Positions 1-8,329 of a stretch of DNA of 17,501 nucleotides are shown piece after piece. Each line of letters opens with the position of its first letter. Within the stretch, counting starts at the first letter, position 1. The stretch comes from an uncultured euryarchaeote. Its GTDB lineage: Archaea; Thermoplasmatota; Poseidoniia; Poseidoniales; Poseidoniaceae. The notes beneath the pieces are model-generated. The model was not told the origin of the DNA. It made no database searches and was given only the letters and a program-made list of their open reading frames with translations. Made by a program: the position numbers and the translations under genes. The stretch covers positions 1 to 17,501 of the forward strand of contig CALCOP010000162.1 in NCBI GenBank assembly GCA_937897365.1, given 5' to 3'.

Positions 1-543
1 GATTTAGAAGAAGGGCAGGAGCAACGGGCTCTTTTACGCCGCTTAGAGTGGGCAGCAGGTCGATTAGATGCTCGACGTATTGAACACTCAGTGCCTGCTG
101 TTGGACTGAATATTGCCTCATGCAGCAACGGAGCAACATCGACATCCGAGGTTGCAGCATTCCCTGGGAAAATAACTCTCGTTGATGGGGAACTACGACA
201 TCATGAGACACCAAGTTTTGGCTCTTCGAACCACATGGCTACCGTGTTGATTGACTCGCATCGAATTGACTCAACGAAAGTGTCCATACTGAACATCCGT
301 CCGCCATTGAATAAATCGTCGGTTGATACCGTGCGAGTTGAGAAATTGTGCAAACAACTTGGATACAATTTTTCCCTCGCTCCGAAAGGCAAAGTCGACT
401 CATCCGAGACGCGAATCGATGTATTACTTGATGAAGGAGATTTTGGATGGGAGCCAACATTGTATGTCCTTGCACACAACCCTTTGGACCTTATCGATCG
501 TACACACCAACTTCTTTCAGGATTGGGGGGGGTGAGTAAATGA
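1..543 (+). CDS. ThiN-domain protein, C-terminal part (ThiDN synthase or ThiR-type regulator)
   Basis: The reading frame is open from the first base, so the gene starts upstream of the window and about 180 C-terminal residues are visible. They match the archaeal ThiN domain: a leading helix, then VGLNIASC, EVAAFPGKI, FGSSNHMA, LNIRP and DEGDFGWEP, in the family order. ThiN condenses HMP-PP with thiazole phosphate to thiamine phosphate when fused to ThiD. In ThiR it is the ligand-sensing domain behind a DNA-binding HTH. The N-terminal partner that would decide between these lies outside the window. The family usually has PGRI, as I recall it, where this protein has PGKI (Lys codon at 169-171), and Asn precedes the conserved His of the SxxH motif. 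The stop overlaps the thiB start as ATGA, so the protein is made together with the thiamine transporter. The domain call is firm; enzyme versus regulator is open. Confidence 0.8.
   Translation, partial: DLEEGQEQRALLRRLEWAAGRLDARRIEHSVPAVGLNIASCSNGATSTSEVAAFPGKITLVDGELRHHETPSFGSSNHMATVLIDSHRIDSTKVSILNIRPPLNKSSVDTVRVEKLCKQLGYNFSLAPKGKVDSSETRIDVLLDEGDFGWEPTLYVLAHNPLDLIDRTHQLLSGLGGVSK
529..535 (+). promoter_or_regulatory. Shine-Dalgarno sequence for thiB
   Basis: GGGGTGA sits 4 bases before the ATG at 540. It is complementary to the archaeal 16S 3' end (anti-SD core UCACCUCC) and lies inside the last codons of the upstream ThiN gene. It supports translational re-initiation at the ATGA overlap and fixes the thiB start. 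Confidence 0.6.
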
Positions 544-1685
544 ATATGAAATCGAAAGCAGGAATTCTCATTATGCTCATGCTCTCCTTCTCGCTGAGTG
601 GATGTTTGGGCGATAGAGTCACTGAGGCAATCGAATCCGAGGACCCTTGTTCGGCAGAAATCCAGGTTCGGAACAGCGACGGAACACTCAAGATTCTCAC
701 GTATGACATTGCGGGATTTTCTGATGAACTGATCGCCCAATTCGTGAATCAAACTGGCACTGAAGTCGAATTCATTCGCACAGATGATGCAGGTGGAATA
801 CTCGACCAGATGATGCTAACCAAGGCTGCACCACAAGCTGACCTGATGATTGGTTTAGACAATACATACCTACCCACAGCGATTCAGAATTGCCTACTCA
901 TCGAAAACAACGTATCCGATGAATCCTTTACACAAACATCGCTGGAATTCTATCGAGGACCTTTAGCAGTTCCCTTTGATGAGGGAGATGTCTGTCTCAA
1001 CTACGATGAAGATGCCTTGGCAGCCGATAACATGAGTGTTCCAACGAGTCTATGGAACCTCACAGAACCTGAATGGAACGGAAAAATAACTTTCCCATCT
1101 CCGATGACATCTTCGCCAGGTCGGGCGTTTTTGGCTGCCACTGTTGATTACTTTGGCCATTCCCCTGGTAATCAAAGCGGTGACATGGCAGCATGGTGGA
1201 CTGCAATTGCGCAAAATGGTGCCATTTTCACATCCGGTTGGAGTGAATCATACGTCACATACTACACCGGAGGGTACGGCGAGTACATGGAAGGCTACAT
1301 TGGTGGCGCATACCTTACTGTATCGTATTGCCATTCACCCGGAGTCGAAGCCTATCATGCTGATAATTATACACACTCGACCTCGTTAGTACTTCCTCGA
1401 GCATCGTTCCACCAAGTGGAATACACTGGAATCATCAAAGGTGCAGCAGAAGTCGATGCTGCAAACCAATTCATTGAATTTATCACATCGATGGAAGTCA
1501 ATGAGAATATGCCTGATTACAATTCAATGTATTCTGTTCTTAGCGGAACGGATTTACCTGAAACCAACGGCTACCGCTTCCATGCTGACCAAGCAATTGT
1601 AAGCAACGCAATTACCCAAGAGATGATTGAACAAAATATGGATAGTTGGCTCACTACATGGCAGAATGCGGTACAAATGGGATAA
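540..1685 (+). CDS. thiB: Thiamine ABC transporter substrate-binding lipoprotein
   Basis: This is the extracytoplasmic receptor that would capture thiamine (or its phosphates) and deliver it to ThiP/ThiQ. A lipoprotein signal is visible: Lys-containing n-region, hydrophobic core, then a lipobox LSGC with Cys22 as the lipid-anchored residue. The mature part begins with a short acidic stretch and has ThiB/TbpA-type features: LKILTYDIAGF near residue 70, ADLMIGLDNTYLP, then PLAVPFDEGDVCLNYD. At 381 residues it is slightly longer than bacterial ThiB (about 330). The ATG overlaps the upstream stop and has a good Shine-Dalgarno. It is followed immediately by thiP. The ThiN gene upstream makes thiamine a better substrate guess than iron or spermidine, whose binding proteins share this fold. 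Ligand specificity is inferred from family resemblance and context. Confidence 0.86.
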   Translation: MNMKSKAGILIMLMLSFSLSGCLGDRVTEAIESEDPCSAEIQVRNSDGTLKILTYDIAGFSDELIAQFVNQTGTEVEFIRTDDAGGILDQMMLTKAAPQADLMIGLDNTYLPTAIQNCLLIENNVSDESFTQTSLEFYRGPLAVPFDEGDVCLNYDEDALAADNMSVPTSLWNLTEPEWNGKITFPSPMTSSPGRAFLAATVDYFGHSPGNQSGDMAAWWTAIAQNGAIFTSGWSESYVTYYTGGYGEYMEGYIGGAYLTVSYCHSPGVEAYHADNYTHSTSLVLPRASFHQVEYTGIIKGAAEVDAANQFIEFITSMEVNENMPDYNSMYSVLSGTDLPETNGYRFHADQAIVSNAITQEMIEQNMDSWLTTWQNAVQMG

Positions 1686-3474
1686 GGTGAGTCCCCTGGC
1701 ACATGCTGCAAGGACAACCAATTTGTCGGTATTTGGTCGAACGGAGAAATCTGTTCGAATACTTGCCGTCGTATTCTTCACACTCGGATCCACTCTGCCT
1801 TTTGCATATGCCCTTCTTCGACTGGAATACGTCACTGGCTGGTCTTCTTTTCAAGCACTTCAAGAGTTCAGCAGCGTTTATGGCGGAATGGAAGCGCTGA
1901 GATTCACTTTACTTGAAGCGATTGCTTCAGCCCTGTTAACAGTACTAATCGGGCTACCTGTTGCTTGGTGCTTGAGCCGCTATCGATGGAAACGAATCCG
2001 AACATTAAGGGCCTTAATTGCGGTACCTTTTGTGACACCATCTATCGTTGCAGCGATGGGGTTCTTAAGCCTCATCGGCCAAAATGGCTGGCTGGTCAAA
2101 ATCGGAATTGATCTACGTCTTGAGACGGGTCTTATCGGATCTTTTGCCGAAATTTCAGGTTGGAATCATCCCGGGCATTTTCTCGCACTCATAATTGCAC
2201 ACGCATGGTTTAACTTATCGCTCATGATTCGATTTGTCGAACCAACCTTGTCTTCCCTCGACCCCGCATGGGAGGAACAATTGTCTATGCTTCCAAATGG
2301 GAAAACGAGAATTGCACGAATCAAATATCTCTGGATTCCAATCATTGGTCCTGCTGTTCTTTGTGCAGCAGCATTGAGTTTCTTATTTTCTTTTACTTCA
2401 TTTGCTCTCGTCAAATGGCTGACTCCGACAAATTTTACACTTGAAGCACTTATGGCCGAGGCGGGCTCGTCGGCAGGAATTGTCAACTACAGGATTGAAT
2501 CTAGCGAGTTGATTTACTCTGTTGCGCTCGTACAATTTTTGATTCTTCTCTTGACCTTATGGCTGACTTCAGTTTTACAGAAAAAGTATTCTCGACGCCT
2601 TTCACTGGTCAGCGAAAAAAATGCAAGAACACATCATGGAGCACCAACCAAAGCTGCTCAAATTACTGTGTTTGCAGGCGTTCTTTTCACCCTACTACCC
2701 TTCATATCAGTCATTCTTTCTTCATTTCAAGTTCGGAAAATATCCGGAGGTTCTGTCGAGCGAATTTGGACCCTTGAAGGATGGAGAAATGCATGGAGTG
2801 GGGACCTTTCGACTATGGGGGTTGGTGAAGCGATGTCAAATTCCATCATCTATGCGTTATGCACCCTTCTCATTGCTCTGCCTCTGGGATGGATACTCGC
2901 ATCGACTGTTTTCAAGCTTGAGCAGACCGGGTGGACAAAATCATCCAAGCTCTTGGATTTAGCCTGCATGTTACCGTTAGCAGTTTCTGCTTTGATGGTC
3001 GGATTAGGCGTTCTTTTAGGTGGTTTACGCTGGTATCCTGAAATGTTTGGATGGTTCCTTCTACCTGTTTACCCTCATGTTTTACTGACAGTACCCTTCG
3101 TTGTCCGCATCATGCTTCCTGCTTACCACTCACTCGACCCCTCTTTTGCTGAACAATGCCAAATGTTGAACCTCTCACCCTTGCGCTCTTGGTATCACGG
3201 AAAATTGATGTTTTTACGCGGCCCAGCCGTTGTTGCAGGATCACTTACATTGGCTTTTTCTCTTGGTGAGTTTGGAGCATCATGGCTTCTTGTCCGTTCA
3301 GGTACATGGGACACGCTTTCTATTGTAGTTGACCAATTGATGAGCCGGCCTAATTTCGACCCTACAATTCACACGACTGCGATGGCAGCAGCAACCATGC
3401 TCATGCTACTCACATTCACCTTATTCGTCCTCGCAGAACGTTTCAGAGCGCATGATGACAGGAGTGGTTTCTAA
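1666..3474 (+). CDS. thiP: Thiamine ABC transporter permease, two fused domains
   Basis: This membrane channel is a fusion of two permease halves, as in ThiP and the FbpB-type iron permeases. About 12 hydrophobic segments are visible, starting with ILAVVFFTLGSTLPFAYALL. Each half carries a recognisable EAA loop for docking ThiQ: WEEQLSMLPNGKTRIARIKY around nucleotides 2270-2330 and FAEQCQMLNLSPLRSWYHGK around 3145-3205. Length is about 602 residues, a little above bacterial ThiP (about 535). The start is uncertain. The frame is open back to a TTG at 1627, ATG 1666 overlaps thiB by 20 bases, and GTG 1687 lies one base after the thiB stop; all three precede the first membrane segment. The stop overlaps the ATG of thiQ (TAATG). 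Confidence 0.87.
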   Translation: MRYKWDKVSPLAHAARTTNLSVFGRTEKSVRILAVVFFTLGSTLPFAYALLRLEYVTGWSSFQALQEFSSVYGGMEALRFTLLEAIASALLTVLIGLPVAWCLSRYRWKRIRTLRALIAVPFVTPSIVAAMGFLSLIGQNGWLVKIGIDLRLETGLIGSFAEISGWNHPGHFLALIIAHAWFNLSLMIRFVEPTLSSLDPAWEEQLSMLPNGKTRIARIKYLWIPIIGPAVLCAAALSFLFSFTSFALVKWLTPTNFTLEALMAEAGSSAGIVNYRIESSELIYSVALVQFLILLLTLWLTSVLQKKYSRRLSLVSEKNARTHHGAPTKAAQITVFAGVLFTLLPFISVILSSFQVRKISGGSVERIWTLEGWRNAWSGDLSTMGVGEAMSNSIIYALCTLLIALPLGWILASTVFKLEQTGWTKSSKLLDLACMLPLAVSALMVGLGVLLGGLRWYPEMFGWFLLPVYPHVLLTVPFVVRIMLPAYHSLDPSFAEQCQMLNLSPLRSWYHGKLMFLRGPAVVAGSLTLAFSLGEFGASWLLVRSGTWDTLSIVVDQLMSRPNFDPTIHTTAMAAATMLMLLTFTLFVLAERFRAHDDRSGF

Positions 3475-4118
3475 TGGGCAGTTCAACACAAATTCTACAC
3501 ATCAAAGATTTAGCCAAGAGTTTTGATTCAAAGACGATTTTTAGCAAATTAAATCTGGATGTTGAGGAGAATCAAATCGTTGCCATTATCGGACCCAGTG
3601 GATGTGGTAAATCCACCTTATTGCGTATGATTGCTGGATTGGAATCGGTCGATGAAGGCGTGATAGAGTGTTCAGAAAATACGCAGCAAAATGTTGGTTA
3701 CGTCTTTCAAAAACCGATACTCTACCCCCACCTCAATGTCGAAGGAAACATCGCATTGGGGCTTGGTGAAACCGTTACGAAAAATGAACGTAAAAGGAGG
3801 ATATCCGCTGAATTGAAACTCGTCGGGCTTGAGGGCTTTTCGTCTCGTAAAGTCGATTCTCTTTCAGGAGGTGAAGCGCAACGCATCTCTGTCATTCGTG
3901 CTCTTCTGAACCGCCCATCACTCCTGCTTTTGGATGAACCTTTTTCGGCACTCGATATTCCGACGCGTCGCAAGATTGCCCGAGATACGAAGGTTATCCT
4001 GAAATCGAAAAAAATGTCGGCAATTCACGTCACCCATGACCCCGAAGAAGCCGAAATTCTCGCAGACAGAATCCTGAATTGGAGTGATATAACCGCCCCA
4101 TTAGCTACCGAAGTGTAA
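3474..4118 (+). CDS. thiQ: Thiamine ABC transporter ATP-binding protein
   Basis: This ATPase powers the ThiB-ThiP importer from the cytoplasmic face. All ABC motifs are intact: Walker A GPSGCGKST (residues 40-48), Q-loop Gln79 in YVFQKP, signature LSGGEAQR (130-137), Walker B LLLLDE with catalytic Glu155, D-loop SALD (158-161) and switch His188 in HVTHD. At 214 residues it is the short ThiQ-type form without the C-terminal TOBE/regulatory domain of MalK- or PotA-like ATPases. The start has GGAG at 3461-3464 and overlaps the thiP stop. It is the last gene of the unit; a new promoter-like region follows. The ABC assignment is certain; the thiamine assignment comes from the operon. Confidence 0.9.
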   Translation: MGSSTQILHIKDLAKSFDSKTIFSKLNLDVEENQIVAIIGPSGCGKSTLLRMIAGLESVDEGVIECSENTQQNVGYVFQKPILYPHLNVEGNIALGLGETVTKNERKRRISAELKLVGLEGFSSRKVDSLSGGEAQRISVIRALLNRPSLLLLDEPFSALDIPTRRKIARDTKVILKSKKMSAIHVTHDPEEAEILADRILNWSDITAPLATEV

Positions 4119-4146
4119 TTTGGGCTCCCCATCATCCCAAGGATAG

Positions 4147-4155
4147 CATAATAAG
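4147..4155 (+). promoter_or_regulatory. Possible TATA box for the SPFH unit
   Basis: CATAATAAG lies in the 66-base gap after thiQ, about 30-35 bases before the ATG at 4185. That is the expected archaeal TATA distance for a short or absent leader. No BRE is obvious. It favours ATG 4185 over GTG 4155, because that GTG would overlap the box. Confidence 0.35.
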
Positions 4156-4184
4156 TGGCCCTGTATCATTACTATTCGGTCAAC

Positions 4185-4724
4185 ATGGTAGGAACCCCAC
4201 TCGATGTGCTCCCATATGTGCGAGGAATCCAGATGGTTTTGTCTGGTTATGAGGGTTATACCAAAGGAAAGCGACGCGATGCTGACCTCGCTATTCGGGA
4301 AGAAATTAAGCGCTGTGGAACCCGTGCCCGAAACCACCTTTTGAATGTCCATGACAGTGGTTTTCGAGAAAAGAAACTCGATATTGCTAAAGCTGCTAAA
4401 GCCTGTTGCAATACGATTGACCAGTTAATCGAAGATATCGATAAGTCGCCAACTGGCATGACACATGCATTCTTTTCTGGACAACGTTCTGCTTCCATTT
4501 CAGTCCTCAAGAAGTTGATAAAACACGACCATGATGTCATTGATATGATGACCAAAGCGGTGAACATTTCAAACAGCGTTGAACACGCATTTTCCAGTGA
4601 CAAGACCGATAATGAGGTCAAATCTCTGATACGTCAATGCGATCAAATGATTACAAGTTCTCGAGGATATTACAGTGCGAGAGCAACAGTCCTTGATGGA
4701 CTGAGACAGAAAAGGAAGGCATGA
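4185..4724 (+). CDS. Helical protein of unknown function, partner of SPFH protein
   Basis: I do not recognise a named family. The 179-residue product has no signal peptide and no membrane segment. It is predicted almost entirely helical, with charged amphipathic stretches (ADLAIREEIKRCGTRARNHL, KLDIAKAAKACCNTIDQLIE, SISVLKKLIKHDHDVIDMMT), suggesting a helical bundle of the kind seen in PhoU-like or adaptor proteins. There is a Cys pair (ACC) mid-protein. ATG 4185 is chosen over the in-frame GTG 4155 because a TATA-like element covers the region before it. The stop overlaps the ATG of the SPFH-like gene (ATGA), so the two proteins are probably made in fixed ratio and may bind each other. Function is unassigned. 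Confidence 0.72.
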   Translation: MVGTPLDVLPYVRGIQMVLSGYEGYTKGKRRDADLAIREEIKRCGTRARNHLLNVHDSGFREKKLDIAKAAKACCNTIDQLIEDIDKSPTGMTHAFFSGQRSASISVLKKLIKHDHDVIDMMTKAVNISNSVEHAFSSDKTDNEVKSLIRQCDQMITSSRGYYSARATVLDGLRQKRKA

Positions 4725-5860
4725 ACATGGCAGCGAATTTTAAGTGGCGAAGTAACCCAAATATTGTAGCACGACTAGTAGATGGAAATGATATCAAGAC
4801 TTGGAAATCACGACAAGTTGTCTTGAAACCAAATGAAGCCTGCGCCTTTATCATTGATGGACGAATTGGTGACATTGTTTCTGAGAAAGTTGTGAGAAAC
4901 ATCGGAGGAGGCCTTGGACGTCACATCGCTGACATGGCTGGAGCAACCGCAACAGACCGCCGTATGCTGTTTGCTATGACGGGTCCAATCGACTTATGGA
5001 TTCCTTTTTCTACACACCTTCAAGATGGTTCTGAAGCATCGGGCCACATGAACCTACGCGTTCAATTACGCAAAGAGGACATACCAAAATTGCTCAATAT
5101 ATTTGCCAACCATGCACCACTTCTTGACCGCGAGGGACTCATTGGTTTCTTAGGCCATGAAGTTACGACGCGTTGCATCGTCCCCGCAATGGTAAAATGT
5201 TCCAATGTGGAAGAATTGCGTAGTGCTGAGTTCCAAGAACATCTTGAAATGCATTCGGAAGTCGAAATGCGTCAATCCCTTTCGACTTTAGGATTCACAT
5301 TCCTGAGGGCATTCATTTCGACCAATAAGACCGACCAAGAGAAAATCGCTCGTCTCAAAGCAGATTTGGACTTCGCAACCAAAACCGAAGGTGCTAACGC
5401 AGATGCGCTGATGGAACGTATTGCTATTCGAGAGGCCGCAACTCTACGAAGAATTGAGTGCGAAGTCAATGTCGAGCGTGCTAAAAAGCGAGGAGAAGTC
5501 ACCATCCAAGCGGAAAGTGAACTTTTGGAACTGAGAAAGCAAGAAGCGGTTTGGGAAGCAGAACTCAAGCGAGATCAGGGTCAAGCCGATTTGAGAATGC
5601 AGGAATCTTCACACAAAACCGATGAAGCAATGCGACTCTTTGAACAAGTTCAAGCCCGCAAGCGTGATCGCATTGAACAATCACAAAAACACCAAGACCA
5701 GAGAATGGATAAACAAAATGATATCCAAATGAAGATGATGGAAATGGCCGCCGAACATGGCGCTCTTACACCGGAAGTCATGCAAGAATTTTTGCGCCAG
5801 CAAACCGCTCAAAAAGCGATTGATGGAAATGAATCAGAAGACTCTGCAGATTCACAGTAA
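4721..5860 (+). CDS. SPFH/Band 7-like protein with long C-terminal coiled coil
   Basis: Residues about 10-200 resemble the SPFH-like (virion-core/YdjI-type) domain: VLKPNEACAFIIDGRIGDIV (35-54), then DLWIPF and the helix-strand end STLGFTFLRAFIS (188-200). Residues about 205-345 are a highly charged Glu/Arg/Lys/Gln-rich coiled coil, and the tail is acidic and Ser-rich. There is no transmembrane segment or signal, so it is probably cytoplasmic or peripheral at the inner membrane face, as PspA-linked or flotillin-like scaffolds are. AAGGAAGG lies just before the ATG, and the gene overlaps its helical partner upstream by 4 bases. A role in membrane organisation or stress is an inference from the SPFH family; similarity is moderate and no ligand or partner is proven. 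Confidence 0.65.
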   Translation: MNMAANFKWRSNPNIVARLVDGNDIKTWKSRQVVLKPNEACAFIIDGRIGDIVSEKVVRNIGGGLGRHIADMAGATATDRRMLFAMTGPIDLWIPFSTHLQDGSEASGHMNLRVQLRKEDIPKLLNIFANHAPLLDREGLIGFLGHEVTTRCIVPAMVKCSNVEELRSAEFQEHLEMHSEVEMRQSLSTLGFTFLRAFISTNKTDQEKIARLKADLDFATKTEGANADALMERIAIREAATLRRIECEVNVERAKKRGEVTIQAESELLELRKQEAVWEAELKRDQGQADLRMQESSHKTDEAMRLFEQVQARKRDRIEQSQKHQDQRMDKQNDIQMKMMEMAAEHGALTPEVMQEFLRQQTAQKAIDGNESEDSADSQ

Positions 5861-5981
5861 TCAAACAGATGAATTGTGGGTTCGTTTACTCACTGCAGAG
5901 TCACGCTTCGTGCCACCTAATTTAGCGTAATTCGGTTCTGTCTTGCGCAAGTATTACACCCCTTTGTCAATACGACAAATT

Positions 5982-6740
5982 ATGTTCGTGACCTGGTTCT
6001 CAAAACCATGGCGCATGTGGCGCTCGCATTGGAAGAATCGAACGGATTGGTTTAATCGCAGAATCAGTTTTGTAATTGTTGGAATGCTTACATTTGCTGC
6101 CGCAATTCCATATCTCTTGATTAACCGATTTTCAGATTTTATGCAACGAACTGCATTTAATCCTGAGACGCAGATTGATCTTGACATACCGTTCGTTGCG
6201 TGGATGGTATTGCCTTACTTGTCGTTGTATCTTTATTATCCTGCAGGCGCATGGATGGGCCACAAAGATGACGTCATGTGGCGCCAAAACATCGTCTTTC
6301 ACCAAATGATGCTCCTCTCGTGCTGGATGTGCTTTGTTGTCTTTCTCCTTTTCCCTGTTGAAATCGATCTTCGCCACCTCGTAACAGGAGTTGAAGGAAC
6401 TGGATGGGAATCATGGATTGCTGCAGTGCATGGTGTTGACAAACCCTGGAATGCATGGCCTTCATTGCATGTTGTTCAAAGCACTCAGATTGTTTTAATT
6501 CTGCGCTATTGGTATCCATCAACTACACGCCAAGTTTTGATTTGGCAAACACTACTGCTGATTTGCTGGGCACTCTTGGTCATCTCGACATTGACCCTTA
6601 AGCAACATTACATCTGGGATGCAATCACCGCACTCGCCTTTACTGCAATTACATGGAAATATTGGATGAAACCGTGTCTTGATAGGCTCACTACGAAGGA
6701 ATATCAGGACCAATTCGATGCAAGAATGGCTGAAGATTAA
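5982..6740 (+). CDS. PAP2-superfamily integral membrane phosphatase/transferase
   Basis: This is a multi-pass membrane protein (about six hydrophobic segments, 252 residues) with the later two motifs of the PAP2 phosphatase fold: WPSLHV (the PSGH motif with Leu for Gly) and TLTLKQHYIWDAI, matching the final HxxxD motif with its catalytic His. PSLHV together with KQHYxxD is the pattern of inositol-phosphoceramide-synthase-like PAP2 enzymes, which act on lipid phosphates or transfer head groups. The first motif (KxxxxxxRP) is not evident. ATG 5982 is preferred; the frame also opens at a TTG at 5943. The gap 5861-5981 holds only weak AT-rich promoter-like sequence around 5920-5930. The stop overlaps the stop of the convergent CcdA-fusion gene. 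The lipid substrate cannot be told from sequence. Confidence 0.75.
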   Translation: MFVTWFSKPWRMWRSHWKNRTDWFNRRISFVIVGMLTFAAAIPYLLINRFSDFMQRTAFNPETQIDLDIPFVAWMVLPYLSLYLYYPAGAWMGHKDDVMWRQNIVFHQMMLLSCWMCFVVFLLFPVEIDLRHLVTGVEGTGWESWIAAVHGVDKPWNAWPSLHVVQSTQIVLILRYWYPSTTRQVLIWQTLLLICWALLVISTLTLKQHYIWDAITALAFTAITWKYWMKPCLDRLTTKEYQDQFDARMAED

Positions 6741-8218
6741 CTAAAGATTTGCCCGACAAGATCCGGTCTTGTGAGGTAAAGGGTCAAACTTACACCTGCC
6801 ATGATCATCATCCACGAGCCTACCAGTTTTATCATTCCAGTTGCCCTTTTGAGGAAATTAATCATAACCTGGCGGCCTAAACCAACCGCGACTGTTACGA
6901 ATACCATAAGGAACAAGAGCCCAATCATGAGGCCACCAATTCCAACTCCAGTTGCTGTTTTTCCGAGAGTACTCAAATAAATGACAAAGGGAAGAACCGC
7001 AGCGGCTGTGCAGTCTATCGATGCAGCAGCATAACCAATTCCATACAGATACATATTTCGGCGAGGAGTGAAAGTGTCATCAGCTTCAGTTGTGCTGTAT
7101 TTCATGACGAATTTATCGACAAAGCCCATCAGATGTGAAGTTATTCCGATTAACATCATCGAACCCAAAATAACGAGCAATAATGCAATGAAAATCGCGA
7201 TATAATGAACTGCTCCAGATTTCGTAAATGCCTCGCCCATGAGTATGGCTACAACTCCAATGAGGGCAAAGAAAGTCCACATTCCAAATCCGGAGAGCAA
7301 ACCAATGACCATGGAATTGGGCATCTTACTCGACAATTTTCCAGATTCAATGAGTTCATCCTCTCGCGCACCCAATGAAAGATAGTACGAAATAAAACCA
7401 GGAAGAACAGGAAAAGCGCATGGCGAGAAATAAACCAGAATCGAAAGAACCATTCCCAATATGAATACAGCTGCATACGAGGTACTCGGCTCTTCCCATG
7501 CAAGGCGGGCGGATATTAATTCCGAGGAAACCTTGGCAGAGATATTTGCTGAAAGAACGTCTTCCATTTTACCGTCAAAACTTGACCAACCATCCGTCGG
7601 TGTGCCAGTTGATTGTTTCTCGATGATATATCCCTCTTCATCAATGATGAGAACAACTGGAATTTGGCCTGTTCCTCCAGTGGTAAATAATCGGACAGGA
7701 TCTGTCGTGGTGCCATCATCAAGTATTGCTGCAGATGTTGATCCGATTCCTGTCGCGTAATATGGGACGTGGTAGGAACCTGATGATTTGTTGAGATAGG
7801 GGATGTCTTCGCCATACCACGCACCATAGGCGAACATTTTCAGGGATTTTCCAGATGCGTTGGCCATTGAATACCAATTCTCCATCTCACTTTCAAGATG
7901 TTCTTGAACAGCATGGCAATTGCTGCAATCATGGGCCATGAGGTCAAGAATGATGATGCTGCCTCGATGGTCATCCAAGGATATCCAACCGGTTGAATTT
8001 GCAAGGGGTTGCTCAATGTCACTTCGGTTTAAGGACTCGAAAACAATATCTGGAATCGGTGCAGGTTCAGCATCTGAAGCAAAAACATCATCCATACTGT
8101 CAAACATAGAAAGTGCGGCAAAGGAAATTGTCGCAAACATGAGTGCTGCAATGCCAAATGCTTTCCAGGTTTCAGACCTTTGGAACACGCCGAAATCCGC
8201 CTGTTGCAAGAGTCCCAT
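6737..8218 (-). CDS. Thioredoxin-like/CcdA (DsbD-type) fusion membrane protein
   Basis: A 493-residue protein that would carry electrons across the membrane to an extracytoplasmic thiol-disulfide domain. An N-terminal anchor (about 20-38) is followed by an exported thioredoxin-like domain (about 55-225) with active site CSNC (Cys98/Cys101) and cis-Pro motif GQIPVV (Pro187). From about 248 on there is a CcdA/DsbD membrane domain with the paired redox cysteines in YFSPCAFPVLPG (Cys267) and ASIDCTAAAVLPF (Cys403). Domain order is reversed compared with bacterial DsbD, where the thioredoxin domain is C-terminal. Likely roles are keeping exported cysteines reduced, cytochrome c maturation or disulfide repair; no partner gene is adjacent. 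The ATG at 8218 is the only good start before the anchor. Confidence 0.85.
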   Translation of the reverse strand: MGLLQQADFGVFQRSETWKAFGIAALMFATISFAALSMFDSMDDVFASDAEPAPIPDIVFESLNRSDIEQPLANSTGWISLDDHRGSIIILDLMAHDCSNCHAVQEHLESEMENWYSMANASGKSLKMFAYGAWYGEDIPYLNKSSGSYHVPYYATGIGSTSAAILDDGTTTDPVRLFTTGGTGQIPVVLIIDEEGYIIEKQSTGTPTDGWSSFDGKMEDVLSANISAKVSSELISARLAWEEPSTSYAAVFILGMVLSILVYFSPCAFPVLPGFISYYLSLGAREDELIESGKLSSKMPNSMVIGLLSGFGMWTFFALIGVVAILMGEAFTKSGAVHYIAIFIALLLVILGSMMLIGITSHLMGFVDKFVMKYSTTEADDTFTPRRNMYLYGIGYAAASIDCTAAAVLPFVIYLSTLGKTATGVGIGGLMIGLLFLMVFVTVAVGLGRQVMINFLKRATGMIKLVGSWMMIMAGVSLTLYLTRPDLVGQIFS

Positions 8219-8329
8219 GGGTTACAACTACACAATGACACACTTGAACATGATGGGATGATGCTTACCCTTGAAAATATCCTCAGTTCGTAAGATTCGA
8301 TGTTGAAATCTGAGGTGATGCAAAATAGT

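Noticed and set aside
201..752. Long - strand open frame of 183 codons
   Set aside because: It runs antisense to the ThiN gene and thiB, which have clear family motifs; its own product resembles nothing and is Ser/Cys-rich as shadow frames often are.
1627..1665. TTG 1627 as the thiP start
   Set aside because: It lies well inside thiB, has no Shine-Dalgarno, and later ATG 1666 and GTG 1687 fit the tight operon spacing better.
4120..4140. Hairpin TTGGG...CCCAA after thiQ as a terminator
   Set aside because: The stem is only 5 bases with an 11-base loop and no T-run follows; archaeal termination does not need such a hairpin.
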